A DNA stretch of 64,000 nucleotides from JAEUIV01 sp033763795 (GCA_033763795.1 JANRJV010000063.1:1-64000); one strand, 5' to 3'; shown: positions 50,227-61,203, counted from the stretch's first letter. Notes: generated by a model not told the origin, from the letters alone. Translations and numbers: made by a program.

Positions 50227-50228
50227 TT

Positions 50229-50885
50229 ATGCCCTCCCCCCTCCGCCCCCCGCCGCGCCTCCCCGCCCTTTTCGTCCACACGGACGAGCAGTGGGACGCC
50301 ATCACCTCCGCCCCCAGGCTGGAGATCGTGCAGTTCCTGACGGACCTGGGCCCCGCCTCGCTCGCGCAGCTCGCCCTGGCCCTCGCCCGGCCCGCCGACG
50401 GCCTCTACCACCACGCCCGCCGGCTCCTCGCCGCCGGCCTCGTGCGGCAACTCGGCGCCCGCCGCGTCGGCCCGCAGCGCGAACGCCTCTACGACGTCGC
50501 CGCCGACCGCCTCGTCCTCGACGTCGACGTCGCCACGGGCCGCAACGCCGACCGCTTCGTCCGCCTCGCCCGCGTCCATCTCGAGCACGCCTCGGAGCTC
50601 CTCCGCTCGGCCCTCGACGCTCGTCTGCCGCGCCTCGACCCCGAGCTGGGCGACACCTTCGCCTTCACCGAGACCGCGTGGCTCGACGACGCCGCCCTCG
50701 CCCAGGTCCGCCATCACCTCGCCGCCATACGCAGGATCACCGCCTCGCGCCGCGCCCGCGGCCCCGGCGCGCTCCACGCGCTCACCATCGTCGCGACCCC
50801 CGCCATCCGCTCCCGCAACGAAGACGCCCGCCCCACGCGCCGCATGCGCGCCCTCAAGGCCGCCGGCAAGCCCCGGCCGCGCTGA
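50229..50885 (+). CDS. ArsR-like winged-helix regulator
   Basis: A 218-residue protein. Residues about 18-85 are a winged helix (PRLEIVQFLTDLGPASLAQLALALARPADGLYHHARRLLAAGLV has the ArsR helix pattern), followed by a wing and an alpha-helical domain with an acidic stretch. No metal-site Cys are present. The ATG at 50229 follows the palindrome with no Shine-Dalgarno, and the -10 candidate suggests a nearly leaderless transcript. Upstream extension of the frame is antisense to glnN and is rejected. Self-control and control of glnN are inferred from position. Confidence 0.75.
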   Translation: MPSPLRPPPRLPALFVHTDEQWDAITSAPRLEIVQFLTDLGPASLAQLALALARPADGLYHHARRLLAAGLVRQLGARRVGPQRERLYDVAADRLVLDVDVATGRNADRFVRLARVHLEHASELLRSALDARLPRLDPELGDTFAFTETAWLDDAALAQVRHHLAAIRRITASRRARGPGALHALTIVATPAIRSRNEDARPTRRMRALKAAGKPRPR

Positions 50886-50937
50886 ACGCGCCCGTCACCC
50901 ATGCGCTCGCAGACGCGCACGCACCACTCTTCGCCCG

Positions 50938-51756
50938 CTACAGCCCCGCCGCCAGCGCACGCACCAGCGCCGCACCCTCCGCCACGGCGTCCGCCCCGCT
51001 CGCCGCCGCCCGCGTCATCCGCTTCACCAGCGCCGAGCCCACGATCGCCGCGTCCGCGCCCGCCCCGCCTTCCTCCGCCGGCCCAACCACCGCGCGCACG
51101 TCGTCCGCGCTCGCGATCCCGAACCCGCACGCGACCGGCAGATCCGTCTCCGACCGCAGCACCCGGATCCGCTCCGCCAGCGCCCGCACGTCGACCGCGC
51201 CGTCCGTCCCCGTGATCCCCACGCGCGCCAGCACGTACACGAACCCCGTGCACGCCCGCGCGATCCGCGCCACCCGCGCCGCGGGAGTCGTCGGCGCCAC
51301 CAGCAGCGACATCGTCAGGCCGCGCCCCTTCACCTCCGCCCCGATCTCCTCCGCTTCTTCCACCGGCAGATCCGGAAAAATGAACCCGTCCACCCCCGCC
51401 GCCGCCGCACGCTCCACCAGCCGCGCCAGCCCCACGCGGTACACAACCGAATAGCTCACCATCACCACGATCCCGGCACTCGTCTGCTCCCGCGCCCGCG
51501 CGATCGACTCCAGCACACCGTCGGGCGTCACGCCCGCCTTCAGCGCCTCGTGCATCGCCGCCGCGATCACCGGCCCGTCCGCGATCGGATCGCTGAAAGG
51601 CATCCCCACCTCGATCACCGACGCCCCGGCCCGCGACAGCGCGGGCAGCAGCCGCTCCGTCGCCTGCAGCGAAGGGTGACCCCCGCACACGAACGGCATC
51701 AGACCGCGCCGACCCGAACGCCGCAGCGCATCGAACGTCGATCCGATCCGGTTCAT
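50938..51756 (-). CDS. trpA: Tryptophan synthase alpha chain
   Basis: A 272-residue beta/alpha barrel that cleaves indole-glycerol phosphate for the beta chain. Motifs: FVCGGHPSLQAT, EVGMPFSDPIADGPVI (catalytic Glu near residue 50; Asp in FSDP), GVDGFIFPDLPVEEAEE and ACGFGIASADDV. No trpB or other trp gene lies nearby, so its partner must be elsewhere. It starts 20 bases after the MazG-like gene. Confidence 0.95.
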   Translation of the reverse strand: MNRIGSTFDALRRSGRRGLMPFVCGGHPSLQATERLLPALSRAGASVIEVGMPFSDPIADGPVIAAAMHEALKAGVTPDGVLESIARAREQTSAGIVVMVSYSVVYRVGLARLVERAAAAGVDGFIFPDLPVEEAEEIGAEVKGRGLTMSLLVAPTTPAARVARIARACTGFVYVLARVGITGTDGAVDVRALAERIRVLRSETDLPVACGFGIASADDVRAVVGPAEEGGAGADAAIVGSALVKRMTRAAASGADAVAEGAALVRALAAGL

Positions 51757-51776
51757 CGCCCTAGAACCCTCGGCGC

Positions 51777-52085
51777 TCAATGCTTGACGCCCTCGATCTT
51801 GCCCTTGGTGTACTTCTCGAGCGCCCGCTCCAGGTCCACCCCGTTCACGTTCGCCAGCGTCGTCAGCCACGCGATCACATCCGCGAACTCTTCCTGCAGA
51901 TTGGCGCGCTGCTCCGCCGTGGGCGTCCGTCCCGGCGCGTTGTCCATCAGCGCCGTCGCCAGCTCCCCCACCTCCTCCATCAGCCACATGAACGTCCCCG
52001 GCGTGCCGCGCGCCGCGTCGGTCGCGTGGTACTTCTCGCGGATCAGCTCCTGAAACGCCCTGAAGGTCAGTCCGTCGTGCGCCAT
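51777..52085 (-). CDS. MazG-like nucleotide pyrophosphohydrolase
   Basis: A 102-residue all-alpha NTP-PPase. The metal-binding pattern is visible: WLMEEVGELATAL (EExxE, near residue 39) and LQEEFADVIAWL (ExxD, near 73). These enzymes hydrolyse NTPs or dNTPs to monophosphates, often for housecleaning. The start at 52085 is one of two close ATGs (the other at 52100). It is likely co-transcribed with trpA. Confidence 0.85.
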   Translation of the reverse strand: MAHDGLTFRAFQELIREKYHATDAARGTPGTFMWLMEEVGELATALMDNAPGRTPTAEQRANLQEEFADVIAWLTTLANVNGVDLERALEKYTKGKIEGVKH

Positions 52086-52131
52086 AGGGCCCGCGAGCAT
52101 ACAGCCCCGCCCCGCCCCGCCCCGCGCCCCC

Positions 52132-52362
52132 TCAGTCCCGCAGCGCCTCGGCCCGCTCCCGGGCCGACAGCGGCGCGAACTCCGTGCAGCCCGTCCGGAT
52201 CATCAGCCTGATGTAAGGCTCGCACAGCCCGCACCCCGAGCAGCAGCCCGTCCGGTCCTTCAGCCCCTCCAGGTCCGCCCCCTCCGTGCGTGCGATCTCG
52301 CGCAGCCGCTCGAACGTCACGTTGACGCACACGCACCGATCAACAACAAACGGTCCAGCCAT
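52132..52362 (-). CDS. BFD-like [2Fe-2S]-binding protein
   Basis: A 76-residue protein whose Cys spacing, C-V-C near residue 10 and C-S-G-C-G-L-C near 42, matches the Fer2_BFD fold (bacterioferritin-associated ferredoxin type). It probably carries one [2Fe-2S] cluster for electron transfer. The ATG at 52362 gives the usual domain size; the frame is open to an upstream ATG at 52422. It lies 46 bases after the pseudopilin gene and may be the tail of the riboswitch operon or separate. Confidence 0.75.
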   Translation of the reverse strand: MAGPFVVDRCVCVNVTFERLREIARTEGADLEGLKDRTGCCSGCGLCEPYIRLMIRTGCTEFAPLSARERAEALRD

Positions 52363-52408
52363 CGGGAGGAGCCTCACGCCGGCCGGGCCGCCGGGGCCCG
52401 CTCGCGCG

Positions 52409-53212
52409 TCATTGATAGTCAAAGTCCGACAGCGAATCCACGTCCCCGAACCACCCTATTCCCAGTGGTCCCGGCTCCAGCGGATAAAACCCCGACCGCT
52501 GCGTGTACGCCATCTTCCGCAGGTCCACGTGCCCGTCGAGCCACACCACGCCCGCTCGACCCGAATGACGGAAATGCACCGACGGATCGGGCCGAGCCCC
52601 GGGGAAGTCGGGCCAGAAGGGCGGCTCGACGAACGAATACTCGATCAGCCCCGCCCCGGCGAACGCCGTGTCCGCGAAGCCAACCGTCCCCGCCGGGGCC
52701 GCGAACTGCGCACGCCGCGAGCCCACGACATCGCTCACCAGCGTCCACACGCCCGGCGTGAACGCGCGCCGCTCCGCACCCACGAACGCCGCGTTGTACC
52801 CGTACCCGCCGCACGCCGCCTCGAACCCCGCGCCCTCGTTCGACAGCCGCTTGAGCGTCGGCATGAACTCCGGGCACGCCCGCACCGCACGGCTCAGCCC
52901 CTCACCGTCCAGGTAAGGCGTGACCGGCGCCCCGCGCGCCTCGAACGCCGCGCTCGCGATCGACCGCGTCCCGTGCCACCGCCGCAGGTTCCGCGCCGCG
53001 AACTCCGACGCCGCCGGCATGTACCGCTCCGCGTGATCCTGCGCGTACAGATCGTTCGCCACCTGCAGCTGCCGCAGGTTCGCCGAGCACTCCGCCGAGC
53101 GCGCCGCCTGACGCGCCCCGCGCAGCGCCGGCAGCAGCGTCGCCAGCAGGATGCCGACGGTCGCCACCACGATCAGCAGCTCCAGCAGCGTGAATCCGTC
53201 GCGCCGCCGCAT
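52409..53212 (-). CDS. Planctomycete-type pseudopilin with H-X9-DG motif
   Basis: A 267-residue protein. RRRDGFTLLELLIVVATVG at residues 2-20 is a type IV/II prepilin signal (cleavage before Phe, Glu at +5). The C-terminal HSGRAGVVWLDGH contains H-X9-DG, characteristic of planctomycete pseudopilins of the DUF1559/G-like group, usually exposed outside. The central domain has three Cys. The ATG at 53212 overlaps the upstream stop by one base (TGATG), making it the third gene of the cobalamin-riboswitch operon. Its role there is unknown; an envelope display or secretion role is possible. Confidence 0.85.
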   Translation of the reverse strand: MRRRDGFTLLELLIVVATVGILLATLLPALRGARQAARSAECSANLRQLQVANDLYAQDHAERYMPAASEFAARNLRRWHGTRSIASAAFEARGAPVTPYLDGEGLSRAVRACPEFMPTLKRLSNEGAGFEAACGGYGYNAAFVGAERRAFTPGVWTLVSDVVGSRRAQFAAPAGTVGFADTAFAGAGLIEYSFVEPPFWPDFPGARPDPSVHFRHSGRAGVVWLDGHVDLRKMAYTQRSGFYPLEPGPLGIGWFGDVDSLSDFDYQ

Positions 53213-54357
53213 CACCGAGCCGTCCCGGCATCGCTCGTCTCGTTGCGCCGCACACATCGCATCATCATCGCACGGTCCGCTTCGTTCGTCACGCCGTCAC
53301 CGTCAAGATCCGCGCTTGAATCCCCGCTCATCCGCAGCGACTGCCAGCGGTACAGATCCTCGACGTCCGCCGCGCCGTCGCCCGTTCGGTCGAAGAACGC
53401 CTCGCGCGGGCGCACATCCGCCACCGCGCTCACCTCCGTCGACACCTCGCCCAGCACCGCGGCCAGAAAGTTCGCCCCCGTCGATATCCGTACGAAATCG
53501 AACGAGGCGAGCCCCGCCGCCGCGCCCGTCTCCGGGTCCCGCGCCCAGCGGATGTCGAACGCGTCGCCCCCCCCGCTGCCCGGCGTAACGCCCGCTGCAC
53601 GCGGATTGTCGGGCGACGTATAGAACGCGCCCGCCGACATGCCCGGCGTATCCACCACGTTGTCGCCGTTGAGATCGCCCAGCACCAGCGTGGGCGAGCA
53701 GTCCGCGTAGCCCCACACGCCCTCCAGCGCCGCCCCGACCCCGTTGGGATTCTCCAGCACGAACGTGTCGAAGAGCGCCGGCAGGCCGAACGTCGTCGTA
53801 ACAAACGACGCCGGCGCGCCCGCGGGATACCAGCCCAGGTTCGCCGGCGGGTCAGGCGTCGCCGCGTTCAGGTCCCACCGCTGCGACTCCAGCACGCTCG
53901 CCGGCGACTCCGGCAGATGACTCCCCCGGATCACGAACCACGGATCGTCCGCCACGCCGTTCCCGTTGGCATCGCGGCTGATCTCCACGATCCCCGCCTC
54001 GGCCCAGCGCCGCCCCGCCGCGCCCCCGACGTAGAACCCGTTGCCGTACACGACCGCGTCCAGTCCGAAGGGGTTGCACGGATCATCCAGCACGGGCTCG
54101 CTGAAACGCAGCACGATCGAGCCGCCGAATCCGCCCAGAGTCACCGCCTTCGAGTTGTCGGGCGCCAGCGTGCCCCCCGCCACGCCCGGCGGCCCCAGCG
54201 CCCGCGACGGCTGGTTGAACTGCGCGTTATTCACGAACTGACCGGGCGCCGGCGCATACGCCACCACCCCGTCGGCAAAGTCGCCCGCCCGCGCCCCCGA
54301 GAACACCAGCACAGCAGCCCCCGCCGCGATCGCTCCGCGCCCGCGAGCCGCCCTCAC
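53212..54357 (-). CDS. Exported surface protein with dockerin-type calcium repeats
   Basis: A 381-residue secreted protein. After the signal (AIAAGAAVLVFSGARA) the N-terminal domain has APGQFVNNAQFNQPS, GGFGGSIVLRFSEPV, DAVVYGNGFY and AGIVEISRDANGNGVADDPWFVIRGS. From memory this resembles 'cell surface protein' families encoded beside B12 receptors in Bacteroidetes; this needs a search. The C-terminal third holds dockerin-like Ca loops (GDLNGDNVVD, DRTGDGAADVEDLY, DLDGDGVTNEAD). The GTG at 54357 overlaps the propeller stop as GTGA; the much longer frame upstream of it lies inside the preceding gene. Second gene of the riboswitch operon. Confidence 0.82.
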   Translation of the reverse strand: MRAARGRGAIAAGAAVLVFSGARAGDFADGVVAYAPAPGQFVNNAQFNQPSRALGPPGVAGGTLAPDNSKAVTLGGFGGSIVLRFSEPVLDDPCNPFGLDAVVYGNGFYVGGAAGRRWAEAGIVEISRDANGNGVADDPWFVIRGSHLPESPASVLESQRWDLNAATPDPPANLGWYPAGAPASFVTTTFGLPALFDTFVLENPNGVGAALEGVWGYADCSPTLVLGDLNGDNVVDTPGMSAGAFYTSPDNPRAAGVTPGSGGGDAFDIRWARDPETGAAAGLASFDFVRISTGANFLAAVLGEVSTEVSAVADVRPREAFFDRTGDGAADVEDLYRWQSLRMSGDSSADLDGDGVTNEADRAMMMRCVRRNETSDAGTAR

Positions 54358-55472
54358 GACCCGCGCCCCCGCCGACGCCGCCCCGCCGATCCCGCCGCCG
54401 CCAGCAGCAGCGCCGCCGCGCCCGGCGCCGGCACCTCGTACACCAGCACGCGGTCCCCCGCCGCGAACGTCGTGTTGTCGAACCACGTGACGTACACCCG
54501 ACTCGTCGCCGGATTCACCCGCGCGAAATACGAGTACCCCGCGTCCAGCGGCGTCAGCCGCAGCTCGAACGCATCGGGCACAGGACCCCCGCCCCCCAGC
54601 GCAGCGACCAGCGCGTCGCCGTCCACGACCGCCAGCGACCCGAAGTCGCCCGACCCGCCGAAGATATCGCCGCCCCCCACCAGCAGATTCCCCAGCGCAT
54701 CGAACGCGAGCGCCGCGCCGCTCAGCGCATCCGCCACCGCCACCCCCGACGCCTCGAAGTCGATGCTCGTCCCGGGCGTCAGCGCGTCGATCGCGTCCAG
54801 CGCGAACGCCCGCACTTCCCCGACGTCCGACCCGCCCGGCGCGAAGTCGAACCCGTTGCCCGTGAACAGGTAGCCGCCGCGCGTGACGATCCCGCCCGCC
54901 GAGCCGCCGATGTTTGACACGACCACCGCCGACGACCCGGGCCCCGCCGTCTCGATCCGCGTCACCACCGAACTGGCCCCGGGCGTGCCCGTCACGAACA
55001 GCGTGTCGTTGTCCGCCCACTGCGCGTCCGTGTTGTCGGCCGCGAACGACCGGATCTCGGCGTCCACCCCGGGCGACAGCCCCGCAACATCGAACGTGTG
55101 CACCCGCGCCGCCGACCCCAGCAGATTGTTCCCCGCCGCCGCGTGCAGCCCGTCGGGCGACACGCGCAGGAACGAAGCACCGTACGACGCCACCGCCCCT
55201 TCGGGCAGCCGACCCGCCTCGACGAACCCGCCCTCCACGCTCACCTGCCGATAGATCGTCCGCCCCGCCAGCGCCAGCACCGTCCCGTCGGGCAGCACGT
55301 CGTACGACGCCGTGCCCGTCGGAAGGTCGAAGCCGCCCACCAGCGTGTACGCCGGCAGCCCGGCCCGCGCCGTCCCCGCGGCCCACGCGAGCGCGAGCGC
55401 CCCCACCCCCGCCGCCATCGATCGCGCCAGACGCCGTCCATCCGAGCGCGCAGCAGACACTTCAGCCTTCAT
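54354..55472 (-). CDS. PEP-CTERM-type exported beta-propeller, first gene of the cobalamin-riboswitch operon
   Basis: A 372-residue protein. A signal peptide (SMAAGVGALALAWAAGTARA) is followed by repeated blade-like units: VLPDGTVLALAGRTIYRQ, LRVSPDGLHAAAGNN, WADNDTLFVTGTPG, GGYLFTGNGFDFAPGG, FDALGNLLVGGGDI and RVNPATSRVYVTWFD. The C-terminus has VPAPGAAALLLAAAGSAG plus RRRR, an envelope-sorting tail. The ATG at 55472 follows AAGGG; a GTG three codons upstream (55481) is possible. Because its mRNA begins with a cobalamin riboswitch, a corrinoid-capture role is likely. The known parallel is BtuG, a beta-propeller that binds B12 on Bacteroides. No ligand residues can be named. Confidence 0.88.
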   Translation of the reverse strand: MKAEVSAARSDGRRLARSMAAGVGALALAWAAGTARAGLPAYTLVGGFDLPTGTASYDVLPDGTVLALAGRTIYRQVSVEGGFVEAGRLPEGAVASYGASFLRVSPDGLHAAAGNNLLGSAARVHTFDVAGLSPGVDAEIRSFAADNTDAQWADNDTLFVTGTPGASSVVTRIETAGPGSSAVVVSNIGGSAGGIVTRGGYLFTGNGFDFAPGGSDVGEVRAFALDAIDALTPGTSIDFEASGVAVADALSGAALAFDALGNLLVGGGDIFGGSGDFGSLAVVDGDALVAALGGGGPVPDAFELRLTPLDAGYSYFARVNPATSRVYVTWFDNTTFAAGDRVLVYEVPAPGAAALLLAAAGSAGRRRRGRGS

Positions 55473-55619
55473 CTCGATCACCCTTCGTTCACTCCGAGTC
55501 GCGCGGAGCGGCTCCCGGTCTCAGGTGACCCTCGGGCCGGTCTGTCGCATCGGAAACGGCCCGCAGGGAGCGCGCGGCGCCGCAACCGACGCCCCGGATC
55601 GCGAGGGCGCCACGGTCAA

Positions 55620-55822
55620 CGCTGAGGGCAGGTCTTCCGGCTCCGGGCTCCGCAGGCCGGCCTTCCCGATCGGATCGTTGCGATCCGCTCAGTGGCTCGA
55701 TTCGGCCCGCTTCAGCACCCGATACGGCGGCGCGTCCGCGGCGGCTTCTCACCGCACTTCCCTTTTCAGCTCCGCGATCCGGCCCGCTCATCGCACGACC
55801 GCACCGCGCAGCACCTTCAGCG
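55620..55822 (-). ncRNA. Cobalamin riboswitch
   Basis: Read on the minus strand from 55822 to 55620 all conserved elements appear in order. P1 is CGCTGA (55822-55817), pairing with TCAGCG (55625-55620), followed by GGTGC. Next come AAAAGGGAAG (55766-55757), GGTGAGAAGCCGC (55753-55741), GAGCCACTG (55698-55690), GGGAAGGCC (55667-55659) and the B12 box AGCCGGAAGACCTGCC (55642-55627). It senses adenosyl- or methylcobalamin and normally switches expression off. A 147-base leader separates it from the propeller gene, without a U-tract terminator, so translational or Rho-linked control is more likely than intrinsic termination. Confidence 0.95.
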
Positions 55823-55828
55823 CGGGCG

Positions 55829-55856
55829 ATCATATCATTCGACATGCGCGCGTCAA
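55829..55856 (-). promoter_or_regulatory. Promoter of the cobalamin-riboswitch operon
   Basis: Minus-strand -35 TTGACG (55856-55851) and -10 TATGAT (55834-55829), 16 bases apart, predict a start at about 55822, exactly where the riboswitch P1 stem begins. The -35 box lies inside codons 3-5 of the divergent gene that starts at 55844. Confidence 0.8.
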
Positions 55857-57142
55857 CGACCGCAGCCGCACTCGCACTCGCACTCGCACTCGCCGCGCCG
55901 CCGACCATCGCCGCGCCCAGGGCGGCGCCCAAGCCGCCGACAGCCCCGCGCATCATCACGCGCGACCCCACCACCGTCCGCCACTGGAAGCTCTACACAG
56001 AGCTCGTCTTCCACCCCGTCAACCTCGTGATCGATTCCTCGCTCCCCGTCCAGCCCCGCCCAGCCTTCATCCTTCAGGGCTTCGACTTCCTCTATCCAGT
56101 GATCCCGGGCTCCGCGGCCACCGACAGCCGCCCCGACCTCTTCTCCGGCGTGCTGCGCGCCGACCGGCGCCTGCTCGACGACACGCCGCAGCTCCTCGCC
56201 GACTACCAGGGCCCAAGCTCAGTCGCCACGTGGAACGCCCGCGCCATCGACTCCTTCGACATCCAGTTCGTGGGCGAGCTCTGGATGTCCAGCTGGGAGA
56301 CGCGCGTCGACGAGGCCGCCGCCCGCCGCCTCCCGCGCATCGACGCTCAGTGGTCGCCGCGCCTGGCGCTCCTCCTTCAGCCGCAGCTCTTCGTTGAAAC
56401 GGCGGACCCCGCCGTCGTCCGCCTCGCCGAGCGCTGGTCCGCCGAGCTCGACCCGCGGACTCCGCTCTACTTCGTCGCCAAGCACCTGGCCGACCGCGCC
56501 ATCCGGCACTTCGAGCCCGTCGAGGAGCGCATCGACAGCGGGCCGCGTTTCGGCGTCGGCGCCTCGACCGTCTTCAAGGGCCGGCTCACCCCGGGCTACC
56601 GCGTCAGCGGCGCCGCCTCCGCCGCCCGCACGGGCAAAGGCTCGCTCTACGACCTCGCCTGCCTGCTCACCGCCGTCTACCGCGCCGCGGGCATCCCCGC
56701 ACGACTCGTCATCAGCTTCGACATCGAGCTCTCAGACCGTTACCGGGCACCCATGCTCCGCGCCTCGGTCGAGTTCTTCCTCCCCACGCAGCCCGCGCCC
56801 GCCAACCCCGGCGCCGCCGTCCCCGTCGACCTCGAGCAAGGCGAGTGGATCCCCGTCGACATCACCCGCCAGCGCGAGTTCTCCTCTCAGCCCCAGCCCA
56901 TGGATCAGGTCTGGGAGCACTTCGGCGGCAGCCGCGAGTCCGACTTCCTCTGCCCCATCGCCTACCACTGGCTCCCCCCCGAGCACTGCACCAACGCCGG
57001 CTCCCCGGCCCTCTGGGGCTGGAATCCCTCGCCCGTGAATCCCGTCGCCGAAGTTGAAATCAAAATGTGGGCCGAGCAGCGCGCCGCCCCCGACCCCCCT
57101 CCCCCCTCGCGCCCGCCGCCGCGTCCCCGCGCCCGCCCCTGA
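55844..57142 (+). CDS. Exported transglutaminase-like fold protein, catalytic Cys apparently lost
   Basis: A 432-residue protein. Residues 1-23 are an Ala/Leu signal peptide. The centre (about 255-290) has GKGSLYDLACLLTAVYRAAGIPARLVI, the transglutaminase-core helix pattern. The nucleophile Cys normally two residues before the Asp/aromatic-Ala unit is Leu here, and the only nearby Cys is shifted by five. A Trp-Asp-type region follows (QGEWIPVDITR). The tail is Pro/Arg-rich. It may be a binding protein or an enzyme with a changed site. The ATG at 55844 has no Shine-Dalgarno. It is divergent from the riboswitch operon and co-directional with a methyltransferase gene. Confidence 0.72.
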   Translation: MRASTTAAALALALALAAPPTIAAPRAAPKPPTAPRIITRDPTTVRHWKLYTELVFHPVNLVIDSSLPVQPRPAFILQGFDFLYPVIPGSAATDSRPDLFSGVLRADRRLLDDTPQLLADYQGPSSVATWNARAIDSFDIQFVGELWMSSWETRVDEAAARRLPRIDAQWSPRLALLLQPQLFVETADPAVVRLAERWSAELDPRTPLYFVAKHLADRAIRHFEPVEERIDSGPRFGVGASTVFKGRLTPGYRVSGAASAARTGKGSLYDLACLLTAVYRAAGIPARLVISFDIELSDRYRAPMLRASVEFFLPTQPAPANPGAAVPVDLEQGEWIPVDITRQREFSSQPQPMDQVWEHFGGSRESDFLCPIAYHWLPPEHCTNAGSPALWGWNPSPVNPVAEVEIKMWAEQRAAPDPPPPSRPPPRPRARP

Positions 57143-57165
57143 ACGACCCACGGAGCTCCGGACAC

Positions 57166-57990
57166 ATGAGCAGCATCAAAGAGTACGTCCTCGGCACCGA
57201 CGCCGCGGAAACCCAGCGACTCGAGCTCCAGCACCGGCTCTGGTCGGACCTCGCCCACCAGACGTGGAAGAACGCCCGCATCGGCCCCGGCGCCACCGTC
57301 CTCGACATCGGCTGCGGCCCGGGCTTCGCCACCATCGAGCTCGCCCAGCTCGTGGGCCCCGCGGGCCGTGTCGTCGCCGTCGACGAATCCGAGACCTTCA
57401 TCGATTACCTCCGCGACCTCGCCCGCGCCCGCGGCCTCTCCAACATCGAGACCCACGTCTGCGACGTGCAGAAGCTCCCCGCTCTCAACCTCCGACCTTC
57501 CAGCTTCGATCTGACGTACGCCCGCTGGGTCCTCTGCTTCGTCCCGGACCCCGCCGCCGTCGTCCGCGGAGCCGCCGAACTCCTGAAGCCCGGCGGCCGC
57601 TTCTCCGTCAACGACTACTTCAACTACGAATCCATGACCCTCGCCCCCCGCAACCCCGCCTTCTCCCGCGCCATCCTCGCCGTGGGCAAGTCCTGGCGCG
57701 ACCGGGGCGGCGACTGCGACATCGTGGGCCGTCTCTCGCGCATCTGCTCCTCCGCCGGGCTGCTGCGCACCGCCCTCCGCGTCGAGCAGCGGCTCGCCAC
57801 GCCGGGCGACTCCATGTGGTTCTGGCCCGACTCGTTCTGGAAGAACTACGTCCCCCGTCTCGTGCAGTCAGGACACCTGACCACCGCCGAGAGCGACGAC
57901 TTCCACGCCGCCTGGCGCGCCGCCTCCGCCGACCCCGACGCGTTCATGATGCTCCCGCCCGTCTTCGAGTTCATCGCCCAGCGTCACTGA
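57166..57990 (+). CDS. Class I SAM-dependent methyltransferase
   Basis: A 274-residue enzyme. Motif I VLDIGCGPGFATIEL near residue 46, acidic end of strand 2 in VVAVDES, post-I CDVQKLPAL near 103, and FDLTYARWVLCFVPDP near 117 are those of the Methyltransf_11/25 group. The C-terminal 100 residues are helical and may bind the substrate, which cannot be named. The ATG at 57166 is chosen so that the family-like part begins at the N-terminus; the frame upstream is Pro/Arg-rich overlap with the preceding gene. Confidence 0.85.
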   Translation: MSSIKEYVLGTDAAETQRLELQHRLWSDLAHQTWKNARIGPGATVLDIGCGPGFATIELAQLVGPAGRVVAVDESETFIDYLRDLARARGLSNIETHVCDVQKLPALNLRPSSFDLTYARWVLCFVPDPAAVVRGAAELLKPGGRFSVNDYFNYESMTLAPRNPAFSRAILAVGKSWRDRGGDCDIVGRLSRICSSAGLLRTALRVEQRLATPGDSMWFWPDSFWKNYVPRLVQSGHLTTAESDDFHAAWRAASADPDAFMMLPPVFEFIAQRH

Positions 57991-58030
57991 GCCGCTGAGC
58001 CGCTCACCCCCGCGCCGGTATCTTCCCCGC

Positions 58031-60823
<2,793 letters not shown>

Positions 60824-60870
60824 CGTCCCCCGCCCCCCCACCGATCCCCGCCGGTCCGCCGACCCGCCGC

Positions 60871-61203
60871 TCAGTACCGCGGCACCGCCGGATCCACCCG
60901 CAGCGACCACGCGTCGATCCCCCCGGCCATCGACCGCGCCCCCACACCCGCACGCCGCAGCAGCTCCACCGCCGACAGCGACCGCACCCCGTGGTGACAG
61001 AACACCACCACCTCGCGCCCCGCCGCCGCTTCGGCAATCTCCTCCGCCCGCGCTTCCATCTCCTGCAGCGTCACCAGCAGGGCCCCCTCGATCCGCGCCA
61101 CCGCGTGCTCCCGCGCCGTGCGGCAGTCGATCAGCAGCACCGACCCCGCATCTTTCACGAGCAGGTCGCGCGTCGCCTCTGCGCTGATCTCGACCCCCCT
61201 CAC
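60871..61203 (-). CDS. Single-domain rhodanese
   Basis: A 110-residue protein of the sulfurtransferase fold. VLLIDCRTAREHAVARIEGALL near residues 22-43 is the CH2A-type start, and the active-site loop is CHHGVRS (Cys near residue 68), followed by SMAGGIDAW near the end, as in GlpE-like rhodaneses. It probably carries persulfide sulfur. It overlaps the upstream lipoprotein gene by 4 bases (ATGA). Confidence 0.9.
   Translation of the reverse strand: MRGVEISAEATRDLLVKDAGSVLLIDCRTAREHAVARIEGALLVTLQEMEARAEEIAEAAAGREVVVFCHHGVRSLSAVELLRRAGVGARSMAGGIDAWSLRVDPAVPRY

Noticed and set aside
47829..50228. Plus-strand extension of the regulator gene across glnN
   Set aside because: The extension is antisense to a clear glutamine synthetase III; the regulator fold begins after the ATG at 50229.
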